11,243 bases of DNA, from positions 1 to 11,243 of the forward strand of contig DATEMK010000303.1 of NCBI GenBank assembly GCA_035275625.1. The letters run 5' to 3'. The stretch's first letter is position 1. Each line of letters starts with the position of its first letter. This DNA is from DATEMK01 sp035275625. Lineage in GTDB: Bacteria; Bacteroidota; Bacteroidia; AKYH767-A; OLB10. The notes beneath the pieces are model-generated. The model had not been told where the DNA came from. It ran no database searches and worked only from the letters and a program-made list of their open reading frames with translations. Shown one piece after another: positions 1 to 6,039 of the stretch. A program made the translations under genes and the position numbers.

Positions 1-1040
1 TTCCGCTGTGCATTAAAAAGTATTTCCACTTTCGGCTTCAGCGCGTGAAACTGCTGGTCATCGCCTTTCGGTGTGGGACCTGAAATGATCAAAGGCGTCC
101 GCGCATCATCAATCAGCACAGAATCCACCTCATCCACAATCGCATAATGATGTTCGCGCTGCACCATGTCTTCGGGTGTCCGCGCCATGTTATCGCGCAG
201 GTAATCAAAGCCGAATTCATTATTCGTTCCGTAAGTAATATCCGCCTGGTAAGCCTTTCTCCGCTCTTCCGAATTGGGCTGGTGCTTGTCTATGCAATCC
301 ACCGTAAGCCCGAGAAATTCAAAAATAGGCCCGTTCCATTCCGAGTCGCGTTTGGCGAGGTAATCATTCACCGTCACCACGTGAACGCCCTTACCCGCAA
401 GGGCATTGAGATACAGCGGAAGCGTTGCCACCAGCGTTTTTCCTTCACCCGTTCCCATCTCCGCAATCTTTCCCGAATGAAGCACCACACCGCCAATCAA
501 CTGCACGTCATAATGCACCATCTCCCACTTCATTTCATTCCCTGCTGCCAGCCACGTATTTTTATAAATCGCCTTATCGCCTTCTATCACCACGTTGGTG
601 CGCTTTGCAGCAATGTCCTTATCGTTTTGAATAGCCGTTACCTCCAGCGTATCGTTCTCCGTAAACCGTTTCGCCACTTGCTTCACCACCGCAAACGCCT
701 CCGGCAAAAGCTCTTTCAGGATTTCCTCAATCTTCGTATTGCGTATTTTTTTAAGCTGGTCAATCCGCGTATAAATTTCCTCCTTCTCCTTCATCTCCAT
801 CTCCGGGTTCTCCTCCACCTGCCGGTTCAGGTCAGCCAGTTCATCCTCCGTTTCCTTCAGGTATTCATGGATCTTATCCCTGAACTCAAAAGTTTTTCCA
901 CGGAGATCATCATTGCTCAGCTTTTCAATTTCAGGATAAATCTCCTTCGTGCGCAAAACATCAGGCCCAATCGCCTTCAGGTCCGTGTCCGCCTTGCTCC
1001 CGAATATTTTTCCTACTACTTTATTTATTACTTCTAACAT
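1..1040 (-). CDS. secA: Preprotein translocase ATPase SecA, N-terminal part (3' end outside window)
   Basis: SecA is the cytoplasmic motor that pushes unfolded preproteins through the SecYEG channel using ATP. About 346 codons are present, read from the ATG at 1038-1040. The opening residues MLEVINKVVGKIFGSK resemble the usual SecA N-terminus, which supports this start. Walker A is MGTGEGKT at residues 195-202, followed by GKGVHVVTVNDYLAKRD (217-232), GTNNEFGFDYLRDN (271-284) and Walker B IVDEVDS (301-307), then DDARTPLIISGP. In E. coli SecA the Walker A lies near residue 102, so about 90 extra residues are present. They fall in two blocks: a Glu/Lys-rich, probably coiled-coil segment (about 60-105) and a segment at about 128-175. 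Such enlargement is, as far as I know, usual in Bacteroidota. The gene runs off the left edge, so the rest of motor domain 2, the preprotein cross-linking continuation and the C-terminus are not visible. It is transcribed away from the ABC exporter gene. Confidence 0.96.
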   Translation of the reverse strand, partial: MLEVINKVVGKIFGSKADTDLKAIGPDVLRTKEIYPEIEKLSNDDLRGKTFEFRDKIHEYLKETEDELADLNRQVEENPEMEMKEKEEIYTRIDQLKKIRNTKIEEILKELLPEAFAVVKQVAKRFTENDTLEVTAIQNDKDIAAKRTNVVIEGDKAIYKNTWLAAGNEMKWEMVHYDVQLIGGVVLHSGKIAEMGTGEGKTLVATLPLYLNALAGKGVHVVTVNDYLAKRDSEWNGPIFEFLGLTVDCIDKHQPNSEERRKAYQADITYGTNNEFGFDYLRDNMARTPEDMVQREHHYAIVDEVDSVLIDDARTPLIISGPTPKGDDQQFHALKPKVEILFNAQR

Positions 1041-1082
1041 ATTTCTGCTTCTATCTCTTTTAACCCTTTAAAAAAAGGAAAG

Positions 1083-1090
1083 CAAAGGTA
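1083..1090 (-). promoter_or_regulatory. Predicted -7 promoter element of secA
   Basis: On the minus strand these bases read TACCTTTG, a perfect match to the Bacteroidota TAnnTTTG element. It lies 42 bases upstream of the secA ATG, which would leave a 5' leader of roughly 35 bases. I see no convincing TTG -33 box at 19-21 bases further upstream, so only the -7 part is supported. No Shine-Dalgarno sequence precedes the ATG; the leader is purine-rich (AAAAGAGATAGAAGCAGAAAT). Confidence 0.6.
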
Positions 1091-1198
1091 GTGAAAACGG
1101 GGGAGTTTGACATTGAATATTTTATGAAAACCACGTGCACGAATCCTGCTCTCCTGCGTGCCCGCTGTCCGCTGCAACTCCGCGCCTGCGCACATTTA

Positions 1199-1232
1199 CC
1201 CCTCTCCTCTTGGAGAGGGGCAAGGGGTGAGG
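1199..1232. repeat. Short GC-rich intergenic inverted repeat (CCCCTCTCC/GGAGAGGGG)
   Basis: Perfect 9-bp arms CCCCTCTCC (1199-1207) and GGAGAGGGG (1212-1220) are separated by the 4-base loop TCTT and followed by CAAGGGGTGAGG. The right side contains a second half-match (AGGGGTGAGG) to the same arm. Its GC content is well above that of the flanks. The pattern resembles small interspersed intergenic repeats that I recall from many bacterial genomes. Copy number in this genome cannot be seen, because only one copy occurs in the window. Confidence 0.55.
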
Positions 1233-1312
1233 TCCGGCCTTTGGCGTGGTTTCCGCTGCCATCGGGTTTAGATTGTGAGGGAGTCGCTTCGCATCAACAT
1301 TTAAAAAACAAA

Positions 1313-1430
1313 AATCCCGCAGGGATTCAAGGTTTATAGAAATTCATCACACCACAAAAATGTACGATCCCATCGGGATCGAACAAAACAGATAATGATT
1401 TATCTATAAACCTTTGATGCTTTCAGCATC
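1313..1430. repeat. Composite palindromic repeat: long stem enclosing one hairpin and flanked by two
   Basis: The order is: hairpin AATCCC/GGGATT (1313-1318 and 1322-1327, loop GCA); long-stem left arm AAGGTTTATAGA (1329-1340); central hairpin CGATCCC/GGGATCG (1365-1371 and 1375-1381, loop ATC); long-stem right arm TCTATAAACCTT (1403-1414); hairpin GATGCT/AGCATC (1416-1421 and 1425-1430, loop TTC). All arms are perfect and every short hairpin has a 3-base loop. The whole element is a symmetric, cruciform-like design. It resembles REP/BIME-type interspersed repeats. I recall TATAAACC-containing relatives in Bacteroidota, but this could not be checked. Confidence 0.75.
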
Positions 1431-1483
1431 CATCCTCCGTCATCAACATTCCTTAATTTCGCACCCATTCGTCACCCGTACCC

Positions 1484-3310
1484 GTGAAAACATATTTAAG
1501 GCTTTTAGCTTTTGCAAAACCCTACAGCGATTACATACCTGCTTATGTATTGCTTTTGTTGCCGGCTGTGATATTCGGGGCGGTTAATTTTTCGCTCATC
1601 ATTCCGCTGCTCAACGTGCTGTTCAATACATACAATGAAAAGACGGTGGTGGCATATCCGCAGTTTTCATTGTCAATTGAGTACTTAAAAAATTTATTTG
1701 ACTACTGGTTTAATTATATTGCCAACACGTACGGAAAGAGTGGTGCGCTCAAATTTATCTGCGCCATCATCATGGTGAGCGTTTTTCTTTCCAACTTTTT
1801 CAGGTATTACGCCCAGCGCGTGCTCAACCGCATGAGGGCATGGGTAGTGTTCAAATTGCGCAAAGCTGTGTTTGAAAAAATAAGTTCGTTTCATCTCGGC
1901 TTCTTTAACAACACACAGAAAGGACAACTGATGTCAGTCCTTTCAAACGATGTGAATGAAATCGAAAACTCTGTTGTCAATACGCTGCAGGTTATTTTCA
2001 AAGAACCACTCGTCATCATCGTTTACTTTATCATACTTTTTAAAATGAGCTTTACGCTAACGCTGTTCACCATTGTTTTCTTTCCTGTATCGGGATATAT
2101 TATTTCAACCATTTCAAAAAAACTAAAGCGCAGTGCAGACATCAGCCAGGGAGTGCTCGGAAAAATTTTAAGCGTGGCGGACGAAACCATTTCCGGGATA
2201 AGAATTATTAAAGGCTTTACAGCAACCGCTTTTGTCAATTCAAAATTTGAGTCGTTCAATTCAAGGTACCGCCAGGTTTCCAAATCCATCATGAACAGGC
2301 GTGAGCTTGCTTCTCCTTTTTCAGAGTTCCTCGGGGTGCTTGTGGTCGTTATCCTGATTGTTTATGGCGGAGGCCTGGTATTAAACAACAACTCAGAACT
2401 GACAGCAAGTGAATTCATCACCTACATCATTCTTTACTCCCAGATATTGCCGCCTGCAAAAAACATTTCATCTGCCATCACTCAAATTCAAAAAGGGCTT
2501 GCTTCCGCAGACCGTGTTTTCAATATCCTCGACACTCCCGTTAAATTGCTCGATCAGCCCGGTGCAGCTGATTTAAAATCTTTTGATGATAAAATCAGCT
2601 ATGAGAATGTTTCATTCGCTTACGGAAAAGAAAATGTATTGAAAAATATTTCTTTTGAAATAAAAAAAGGAAGGACCATAGCGTTAGTCGGCCAGTCCGG
2701 TTCCGGGAAATCAACACTGGCTGATCTGCTTCCGAGATTTTATGATCCGCAGCAGGGAGGAATTTTTATTGACGGGAAAAATATCAGAGAATATAAAGTG
2801 AACAGCCTGCGCAGCCTGATGGGAATTGTAACCCAGGAAGCCATCCTGTTCAATGATTCTGTTTTCAACAATATTGCTTTCGGAATGCCAAATATGAAAG
2901 AAGACGATGTCATGCATGCGGCAAAAATTGCCAATGCACATGATTTTATTTTTGAAATGGAAAGAGGTTACCAGACCAATATCGGTGACCGCGGAATGAA
3001 ACTCTCAGGCGGACAAAGACAACGCATCAGCATTGCGCGTGCTGTATTGAAAAACCCGCCAATTCTCATTCTTGACGAAGCCACATCCTCTCTCGATACA
3101 GAATCGGAACGTCTTGTGCAGGACGCTATTTTCAAGCTTATGCAGCACCGGACAACTCTTGTTATTGCACACCGGCTTTCAACCATTCAGCATGCTGATG
3201 AAATTATTGTGCTGCAAAGAGGTGAAATTGTGGAGCGCGGAAAGCATGATGAACTGCTCACAGCTAACGGGGTGTATAAACGGCTTTGTGATTTGCAAAG
3301 CTTTACCTGA
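1484..3310 (+). CDS. ABC exporter, MsbA-like fused membrane and ATPase half-transporter
   Basis: A type IV (ABCB/MsbA-like) half-transporter that should act as a homodimer in the inner membrane and export lipid, drug or another hydrophobic substrate. The substrate cannot be told from sequence. Residues 1-345 form the membrane domain, with hydrophobic helices near 18-45, 88-108, 168-210 and 283-325. The nucleotide-binding domain (about 368-608) shows the A-loop Tyr380, Walker A GQSGSGKST (403-411), Q-loop Gln451, signature LSGGQ (507-511), Walker B ILILDEA (527-533) with catalytic Glu532, the D-loop SSLD and His563. All are intact and the 608-aa length is normal. The start is a GTG at 1484: the reading KTYLRLLAFAKPY matches how this family usually begins, and no in-frame ATG lies nearby. 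It faces the permease gene tail to tail and stands alone on its strand. Confidence 0.93.
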   Translation: MKTYLRLLAFAKPYSDYIPAYVLLLLPAVIFGAVNFSLIIPLLNVLFNTYNEKTVVAYPQFSLSIEYLKNLFDYWFNYIANTYGKSGALKFICAIIMVSVFLSNFFRYYAQRVLNRMRAWVVFKLRKAVFEKISSFHLGFFNNTQKGQLMSVLSNDVNEIENSVVNTLQVIFKEPLVIIVYFIILFKMSFTLTLFTIVFFPVSGYIISTISKKLKRSADISQGVLGKILSVADETISGIRIIKGFTATAFVNSKFESFNSRYRQVSKSIMNRRELASPFSEFLGVLVVVILIVYGGGLVLNNNSELTASEFITYIILYSQILPPAKNISSAITQIQKGLASADRVFNILDTPVKLLDQPGAADLKSFDDKISYENVSFAYGKENVLKNISFEIKKGRTIALVGQSGSGKSTLADLLPRFYDPQQGGIFIDGKNIREYKVNSLRSLMGIVTQEAILFNDSVFNNIAFGMPNMKEDDVMHAAKIANAHDFIFEMERGYQTNIGDRGMKLSGGQRQRISIARAVLKNPPILILDEATSSLDTESERLVQDAIFKLMQHRTTLVIAHRLSTIQHADEIIVLQRGEIVERGKHDELLTANGVYKRLCDLQSFT

Positions 3311-3345
3311 ACTTAAAAATAATCCCATCGCGTTATTACGTTTTA

Positions 3346-3363
3346 CCCGGTTAGAATTCCGGG
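3346..3363. terminator. Weak candidate hairpin between convergent genes
   Basis: CCCGG (3346-3350) and CCGGG (3359-3363) form a 5-bp stem with an 8-base loop in the 92-bp gap between two convergent genes. The flanks are AT-rich (TTTTA before, a TAAAAATAAATTTA stretch after), but no clean T-run follows on either strand. It could be a weak bidirectional terminator. Confidence 0.3.
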
Positions 3364-3402
3364 AAATGGTGTGGTAAAAATAAATTTACTCTTAAATATT
3401 TT

Positions 3403-4653
3403 TTATTGATTGGAGCGGATCGCTTCCACCGGGTCAAGCCGCGAAGCCACATAAGCCGGAATGAATCCTGAAATGATTCCGATAACGCTGGAGATGGTGA
3501 GTCCCTTGATGATGTTGCCAATGGTGAGGACTACGTTGAAATCCATAGCCTGTGTTGCAAAAAGGGAAAGTATAAAAACAATGGCAAGCCCCATTAAACC
3601 CCCGATCACGCAAAGTACGATGGCTTCGGCAAGGAATTGAAAGAGGATGAAATAACTTTTTGCGCCAAGCGATTTTTGTATGCCTATTATATTGGTGCGC
3701 TCTTTTACAGAAACAAACATGATGTTTGCAATACCGAACCCGCCAACAAGGATGGAGAACCCCCCGATGATCCAGCCTGCCACCCCGAGCACTCCGAAAA
3801 GACTGGTGACCTGGTTGCTGATGAGCCGGGTTTCGTTGAGTGCAAAATCATCATCTTCCTTAGGATGCAGCCTGCGGATGGCGCGCATAGCGCCTTTTAA
3901 TTCATCCATCATTTCAGGGTTGCTCACGCCTTCTTTTGCTTTTGCCTGTATCATCGGATCCATCCTGTTTGAACGAAGGTCAATAACGTTTCGGGCAAAA
4001 TTGACAGGGATGAGGACGATGTTGTCGTTGGTGTTTCCGAGAATACTTTTTCCTTCTTTTTTAATAACACCGATGACGGTTAACCTTCTTCCGAGCGTAA
4101 GCACTTCTTCTCCGATCGGACTTTTATCTCCAAACAGATTCTTTTTTAATTCGGCCCCTATCACAGCAACCGATCTGCCTGCAGCGGATTCGGCTTCTGT
4201 AAAATAGCGTCCTTCATCGAGGTCAAAATTGTCAAGCTTATAATGGTCGTGCGAAACGGCTCCGATGTCTGCATTTTCAACGTTGTTGTTACGGTATTTT
4301 ACAGTGCGCTGAAGATAGGCTTCATAAGAATAGGCTTCGACAAGACTGGTGCGCTGTTTTAAAAGATCCATTTCTTTATATGCCGGTAACGGACGCTGGT
4401 AATATTTCCACCATGGATAATCGGGACCGAAATCCCAGGGCCATTTCTGGATGAACACTACATTGCTTCCTAACTTTTCCACATCTTTGCGGACGTTTGA
4501 TTCCAATGCATCCACGACAGTGAAAACGGAGATGATGGCGAAAATTCCGATGGTGATTCCGAGCAGTGATAGAAATGTACGCAGCTTGTTTACACTGATG
4601 GCATGGAATGCAAAGAGAATACTTTCGCGGAGAAGCTTGAGGAAAATTCGCAT
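3403..4653 (-). CDS. ABC transporter permease, MacB/FtsX type
   Basis: A 416-aa inner-membrane permease of the MacB/LolE/FtsX class. These permeases use mechanotransmission to move lipoproteins, peptides or toxins, and work with a separate ATPase. The sequence starts with a cytoplasmic stretch, then a first membrane helix (about 28-48, SLLGITIGIFAIISVFTVVD). A periplasmic MacB-type core domain (about 50-280) follows, including VIGAELKKNLFG and LTVIGVI. Three C-terminal helices (about 285-315, 335-365, 380-402) make up the FtsX domain, with the coupling segment VKERTNIIGIQKSLGAK (316-332) between them. The last residues, RLDPVEAIRSNQ, are the usual family ending. No ATPase partner lies in this window. 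The neighbouring exporter carries its own ATPase domain and is on the other strand. The ATG at 4651-4653 is chosen because the leader region follows immediately and the N-terminus aligns with the family pattern. Confidence 0.9.
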   Translation of the reverse strand: MRIFLKLLRESILFAFHAISVNKLRTFLSLLGITIGIFAIISVFTVVDALESNVRKDVEKLGSNVVFIQKWPWDFGPDYPWWKYYQRPLPAYKEMDLLKQRTSLVEAYSYEAYLQRTVKYRNNNVENADIGAVSHDHYKLDNFDLDEGRYFTEAESAAGRSVAVIGAELKKNLFGDKSPIGEEVLTLGRRLTVIGVIKKEGKSILGNTNDNIVLIPVNFARNVIDLRSNRMDPMIQAKAKEGVSNPEMMDELKGAMRAIRRLHPKEDDDFALNETRLISNQVTSLFGVLGVAGWIIGGFSILVGGFGIANIMFVSVKERTNIIGIQKSLGAKSYFILFQFLAEAIVLCVIGGLMGLAIVFILSLFATQAMDFNVVLTIGNIIKGLTISSVIGIISGFIPAYVASRLDPVEAIRSNQ

Positions 4654-4657
4654 GATG

Positions 4658-4665
4658 TAAAGGTA
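4658..4665 (-). promoter_or_regulatory. Possible -7 element of the permease gene
   Basis: The minus strand reads TACCTTTA, one mismatch from TAnnTTTG, only 4 bases before the permease ATG. If used, the transcript would be leaderless or nearly so. No -33 box is evident. Confidence 0.3.
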
Positions 4666-4674
4666 GAAAGAAGA

Positions 4675-4711
4675 ATTGTTGAATTGTTAAATTGTTTTAT
4701 TGTTGATTGTT
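4675..4711. repeat. Tandem ATTGTT repeat, 8-bp period, in the divergent promoter region
   Basis: ATTGTT occurs at 4675, 4683, 4691 and 4699, exactly 8 bases apart, and again at 4706 (7 bases on). The intervening dinucleotides vary (GA, AA, TT). The array fills most of the 69-bp gap between the divergent permease and kynU genes, so it overlaps the likely promoter area of both. It could be a slippage-prone simple repeat or a series of protein-binding half-sites. Confidence 0.65.
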
Positions 4712-4718
4712 ACTATTG
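4711..4718 (+). promoter_or_regulatory. Possible -7 element of the kynU-kmo operon
   Basis: TACTATTG is one mismatch from TAnnTTTG and ends 4 bases before the kynU ATG. TTG triplets from the tandem repeat occur upstream at 4692-4694 (16-base spacer) and 4684-4686 (24-base spacer), neither at the preferred 19-21. This is weak evidence for a near-leaderless promoter. Confidence 0.25.
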
Positions 4719-4722
4719 AAAA

Positions 4723-6018
4723 ATGGAAAATACACTTTCGTTTGCGAGATATAAGGACAGCGGGGATTCGCTGAAACATTTTCGTGAAAGATTTTTATTT
4801 CCTCAACATGAGGGAAAAAATGTTTTGTATTTCTGCGGAAATTCTTTGGGGCTGCAGCCGAAAACAACACGCGCTGCGATTGAGCAGGAATTGGATGATT
4901 GGGCGAAGTTTGGTGTAGAAGGACATTTTAATGCCGTTCATCCGTGGTTCCCGTATCACGAATTTTTGCGTGAGCCGATGGCAAAAGTTGTTGGAGCGAA
5001 ACCGGAGGAAGTTGTGGTGATGAATTCGCTGACGGTGAATCTGCACTTGCTGATGGTTTCCTTTTATCGCCCCACGAAACAGCGTTATAAAATTATTTGT
5101 GAGCAATCGCCATTTCCATCTGACCAATATGCGCTGGCTACCCAGGTTGCATTTCATGGGTTTGATCCGAAAGATGCGATTATAGAACTGGCTCCGATGC
5201 CAGGTTCAAATTACATCAGTACAGAACATATTATTCAAACCATACAGCAAAATAAAAATGAGCTTGCGCTGGTGATGATTGGCGGAGTGAATTATTATTC
5301 AGGTCAGTTGTTTGATATGAAAAATATTACCACGGCTGCGCATCTCTGCGGAGCCATCGCAGGATTTGATCTTGCACATGCGGTCGGAAATGTGAACCTG
5401 CAATTGCATGACTGGAATGTTGATTTTGCCATGTGGTGTTCTTATAAATATCTGAACGCTGGTCCGGGAAGTGTGGGCGGAGCATTTATAAATGAAAAAC
5501 ACGCGGAGGATATTTCCATTCCTCGATTTGCCGGATGGTGGGGCAATGATCCGAAAACAAGATTCACTATGCCGAAAAAATTTGTTCCTGTGAAAACAGC
5601 CGATGCCTGGCAGGTTAGCAATGCTCCTGTTTTTTCTATGGCAGCATTGAAATCTTCCTTGGATATTTTTACCGAAGCAGGAATGGAAAAACTTGTTGAG
5701 AAAAGCAGGGAGCTGACGGGATTTTTGGAATTTATTGTCAATGAAGTAAACTCCAAATTCCAAACTCCAATCCCGATAGCTATCGGGACCAAACTCCAAA
5801 TCATTACTCCCTTTAATCCGAATGAAAGAGGATGCCAGCTTTCGCTTATCATAAAAGAAAAAGGAAAAAAAGTTTACGATTATCTTATTAAGAACGGAGC
5901 GATTGCTGATTGGCGCGAACCGGATGTTATCAGGGTAGCTCCCGTGCCGTTATATAATTCTTTTGAAGATGTTTTTTTGCTGGGGGAGATGATCAGGAAG
6001 GTGATGAATGAAAATTAA
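4723..6018 (+). CDS. kynU: Kynureninase
   Basis: A PLP-dependent cytoplasmic hydrolase that cleaves kynurenine to anthranilate plus alanine, or 3-hydroxykynurenine to 3-hydroxyanthranilate plus alanine. The 431-aa length is typical. The fold-type I signature is clear: YFCGNSLGLQP (36-46), FPSDQYA (131-137), FDLAHAVGN with Asp216 and His219, and SYKYLNAGPG with the predicted PLP lysine Lys242. These positions sit at a constant offset of 34 from human D168, D250, H253 and K276. GWWGND (271-276), ERGCQL (368-373) and RVAPVPLYNSFEDV (404-417, carboxylate-binding Arg) complete the set. Residues 346-359 (QTPIPIAIGTKLQ region) are encoded by a repeat-bearing palindromic DNA stretch and look like an added loop. 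kmo begins 21 bases downstream on the same strand, so the two probably form an operon and the likely substrate is 3-hydroxykynurenine. Confidence 0.96.
   Translation: MENTLSFARYKDSGDSLKHFRERFLFPQHEGKNVLYFCGNSLGLQPKTTRAAIEQELDDWAKFGVEGHFNAVHPWFPYHEFLREPMAKVVGAKPEEVVVMNSLTVNLHLLMVSFYRPTKQRYKIICEQSPFPSDQYALATQVAFHGFDPKDAIIELAPMPGSNYISTEHIIQTIQQNKNELALVMIGGVNYYSGQLFDMKNITTAAHLCGAIAGFDLAHAVGNVNLQLHDWNVDFAMWCSYKYLNAGPGSVGGAFINEKHAEDISIPRFAGWWGNDPKTRFTMPKKFVPVKTADAWQVSNAPVFSMAALKSSLDIFTEAGMEKLVEKSRELTGFLEFIVNEVNSKFQTPIPIAIGTKLQIITPFNPNERGCQLSLIIKEKGKKVYDYLIKNGAIADWREPDVIRVAPVPLYNSFEDVFLLGEMIRKVMNEN
5748..5801 (+). repeat. 18-bp perfect palindrome flanked by direct repeats inside kynU
   Basis: TCCCGATAGCTATCGGGA (5771-5788) is a perfect palindrome. 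It is abutted on both sides by CCAAACTCCAA (5760-5770 and 5789-5799). A further AAACTCCAAAT at 5748-5758 matches 5791-5801. The stretch stays open in the kynU frame, and the two flanking copies are read in different frames because they are 29 bases apart. It looks like a small repeat insertion or local duplication tolerated in a surface loop. Confidence 0.75.
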
Positions 6019-6039
6019 AAATTCAGAATAAGATTAAAA

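Larger units (their letters stand above)
1041..1483. other. 443-bp non-coding gap between divergent secA and ABC exporter genes
   Basis: No convincing gene is present. The gap holds the secA -7 element (1083-1090), a GC-richer stretch (about 1135-1285) with a short inverted repeat, a multi-hairpin repeat element (1313-1430), and the leader of the ABC exporter gene. An 82-codon open frame at 1091-1339 runs through both repeats and is rejected as a gene. TAATTTCG at 1454-1461 resembles a -7 element with one mismatch and may serve the exporter gene at 1484, but no -33 box supports it. Confidence 0.7.

Noticed and set aside
147..1037. 296-codon plus-strand frame opposite secA
   Set aside because: The minus strand encodes SecA with all its motifs; the antisense frame is His/Arg/Leu-rich and is a shadow.
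1091..1339. 82-codon open frame on the plus strand between secA and the ABC exporter
   Set aside because: It runs through two inverted-repeat elements, has an unprotein-like composition rich in Arg, Pro, Cys and Trp, and has no promoter or leader of its own.
1313..1430. CRISPR array or riboswitch upstream of the ABC exporter
   Set aside because: There are no regularly spaced identical repeats with unique spacers, and no known riboswitch motif was recognised; the structure is palindromic and fits an interspersed repeat better.
3072..4207. Several plus-strand frames overlapping the end of the ABC exporter and the permease gene
   Set aside because: They are out-of-frame or antisense shadows of clearly recognisable transporter genes.
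5299..5852. Two long minus-strand frames (166 and 136 codons) opposite kynU
   Set aside because: kynU is intact on the plus strand with conserved catalytic residues, and the antisense frames show no domain-like features.
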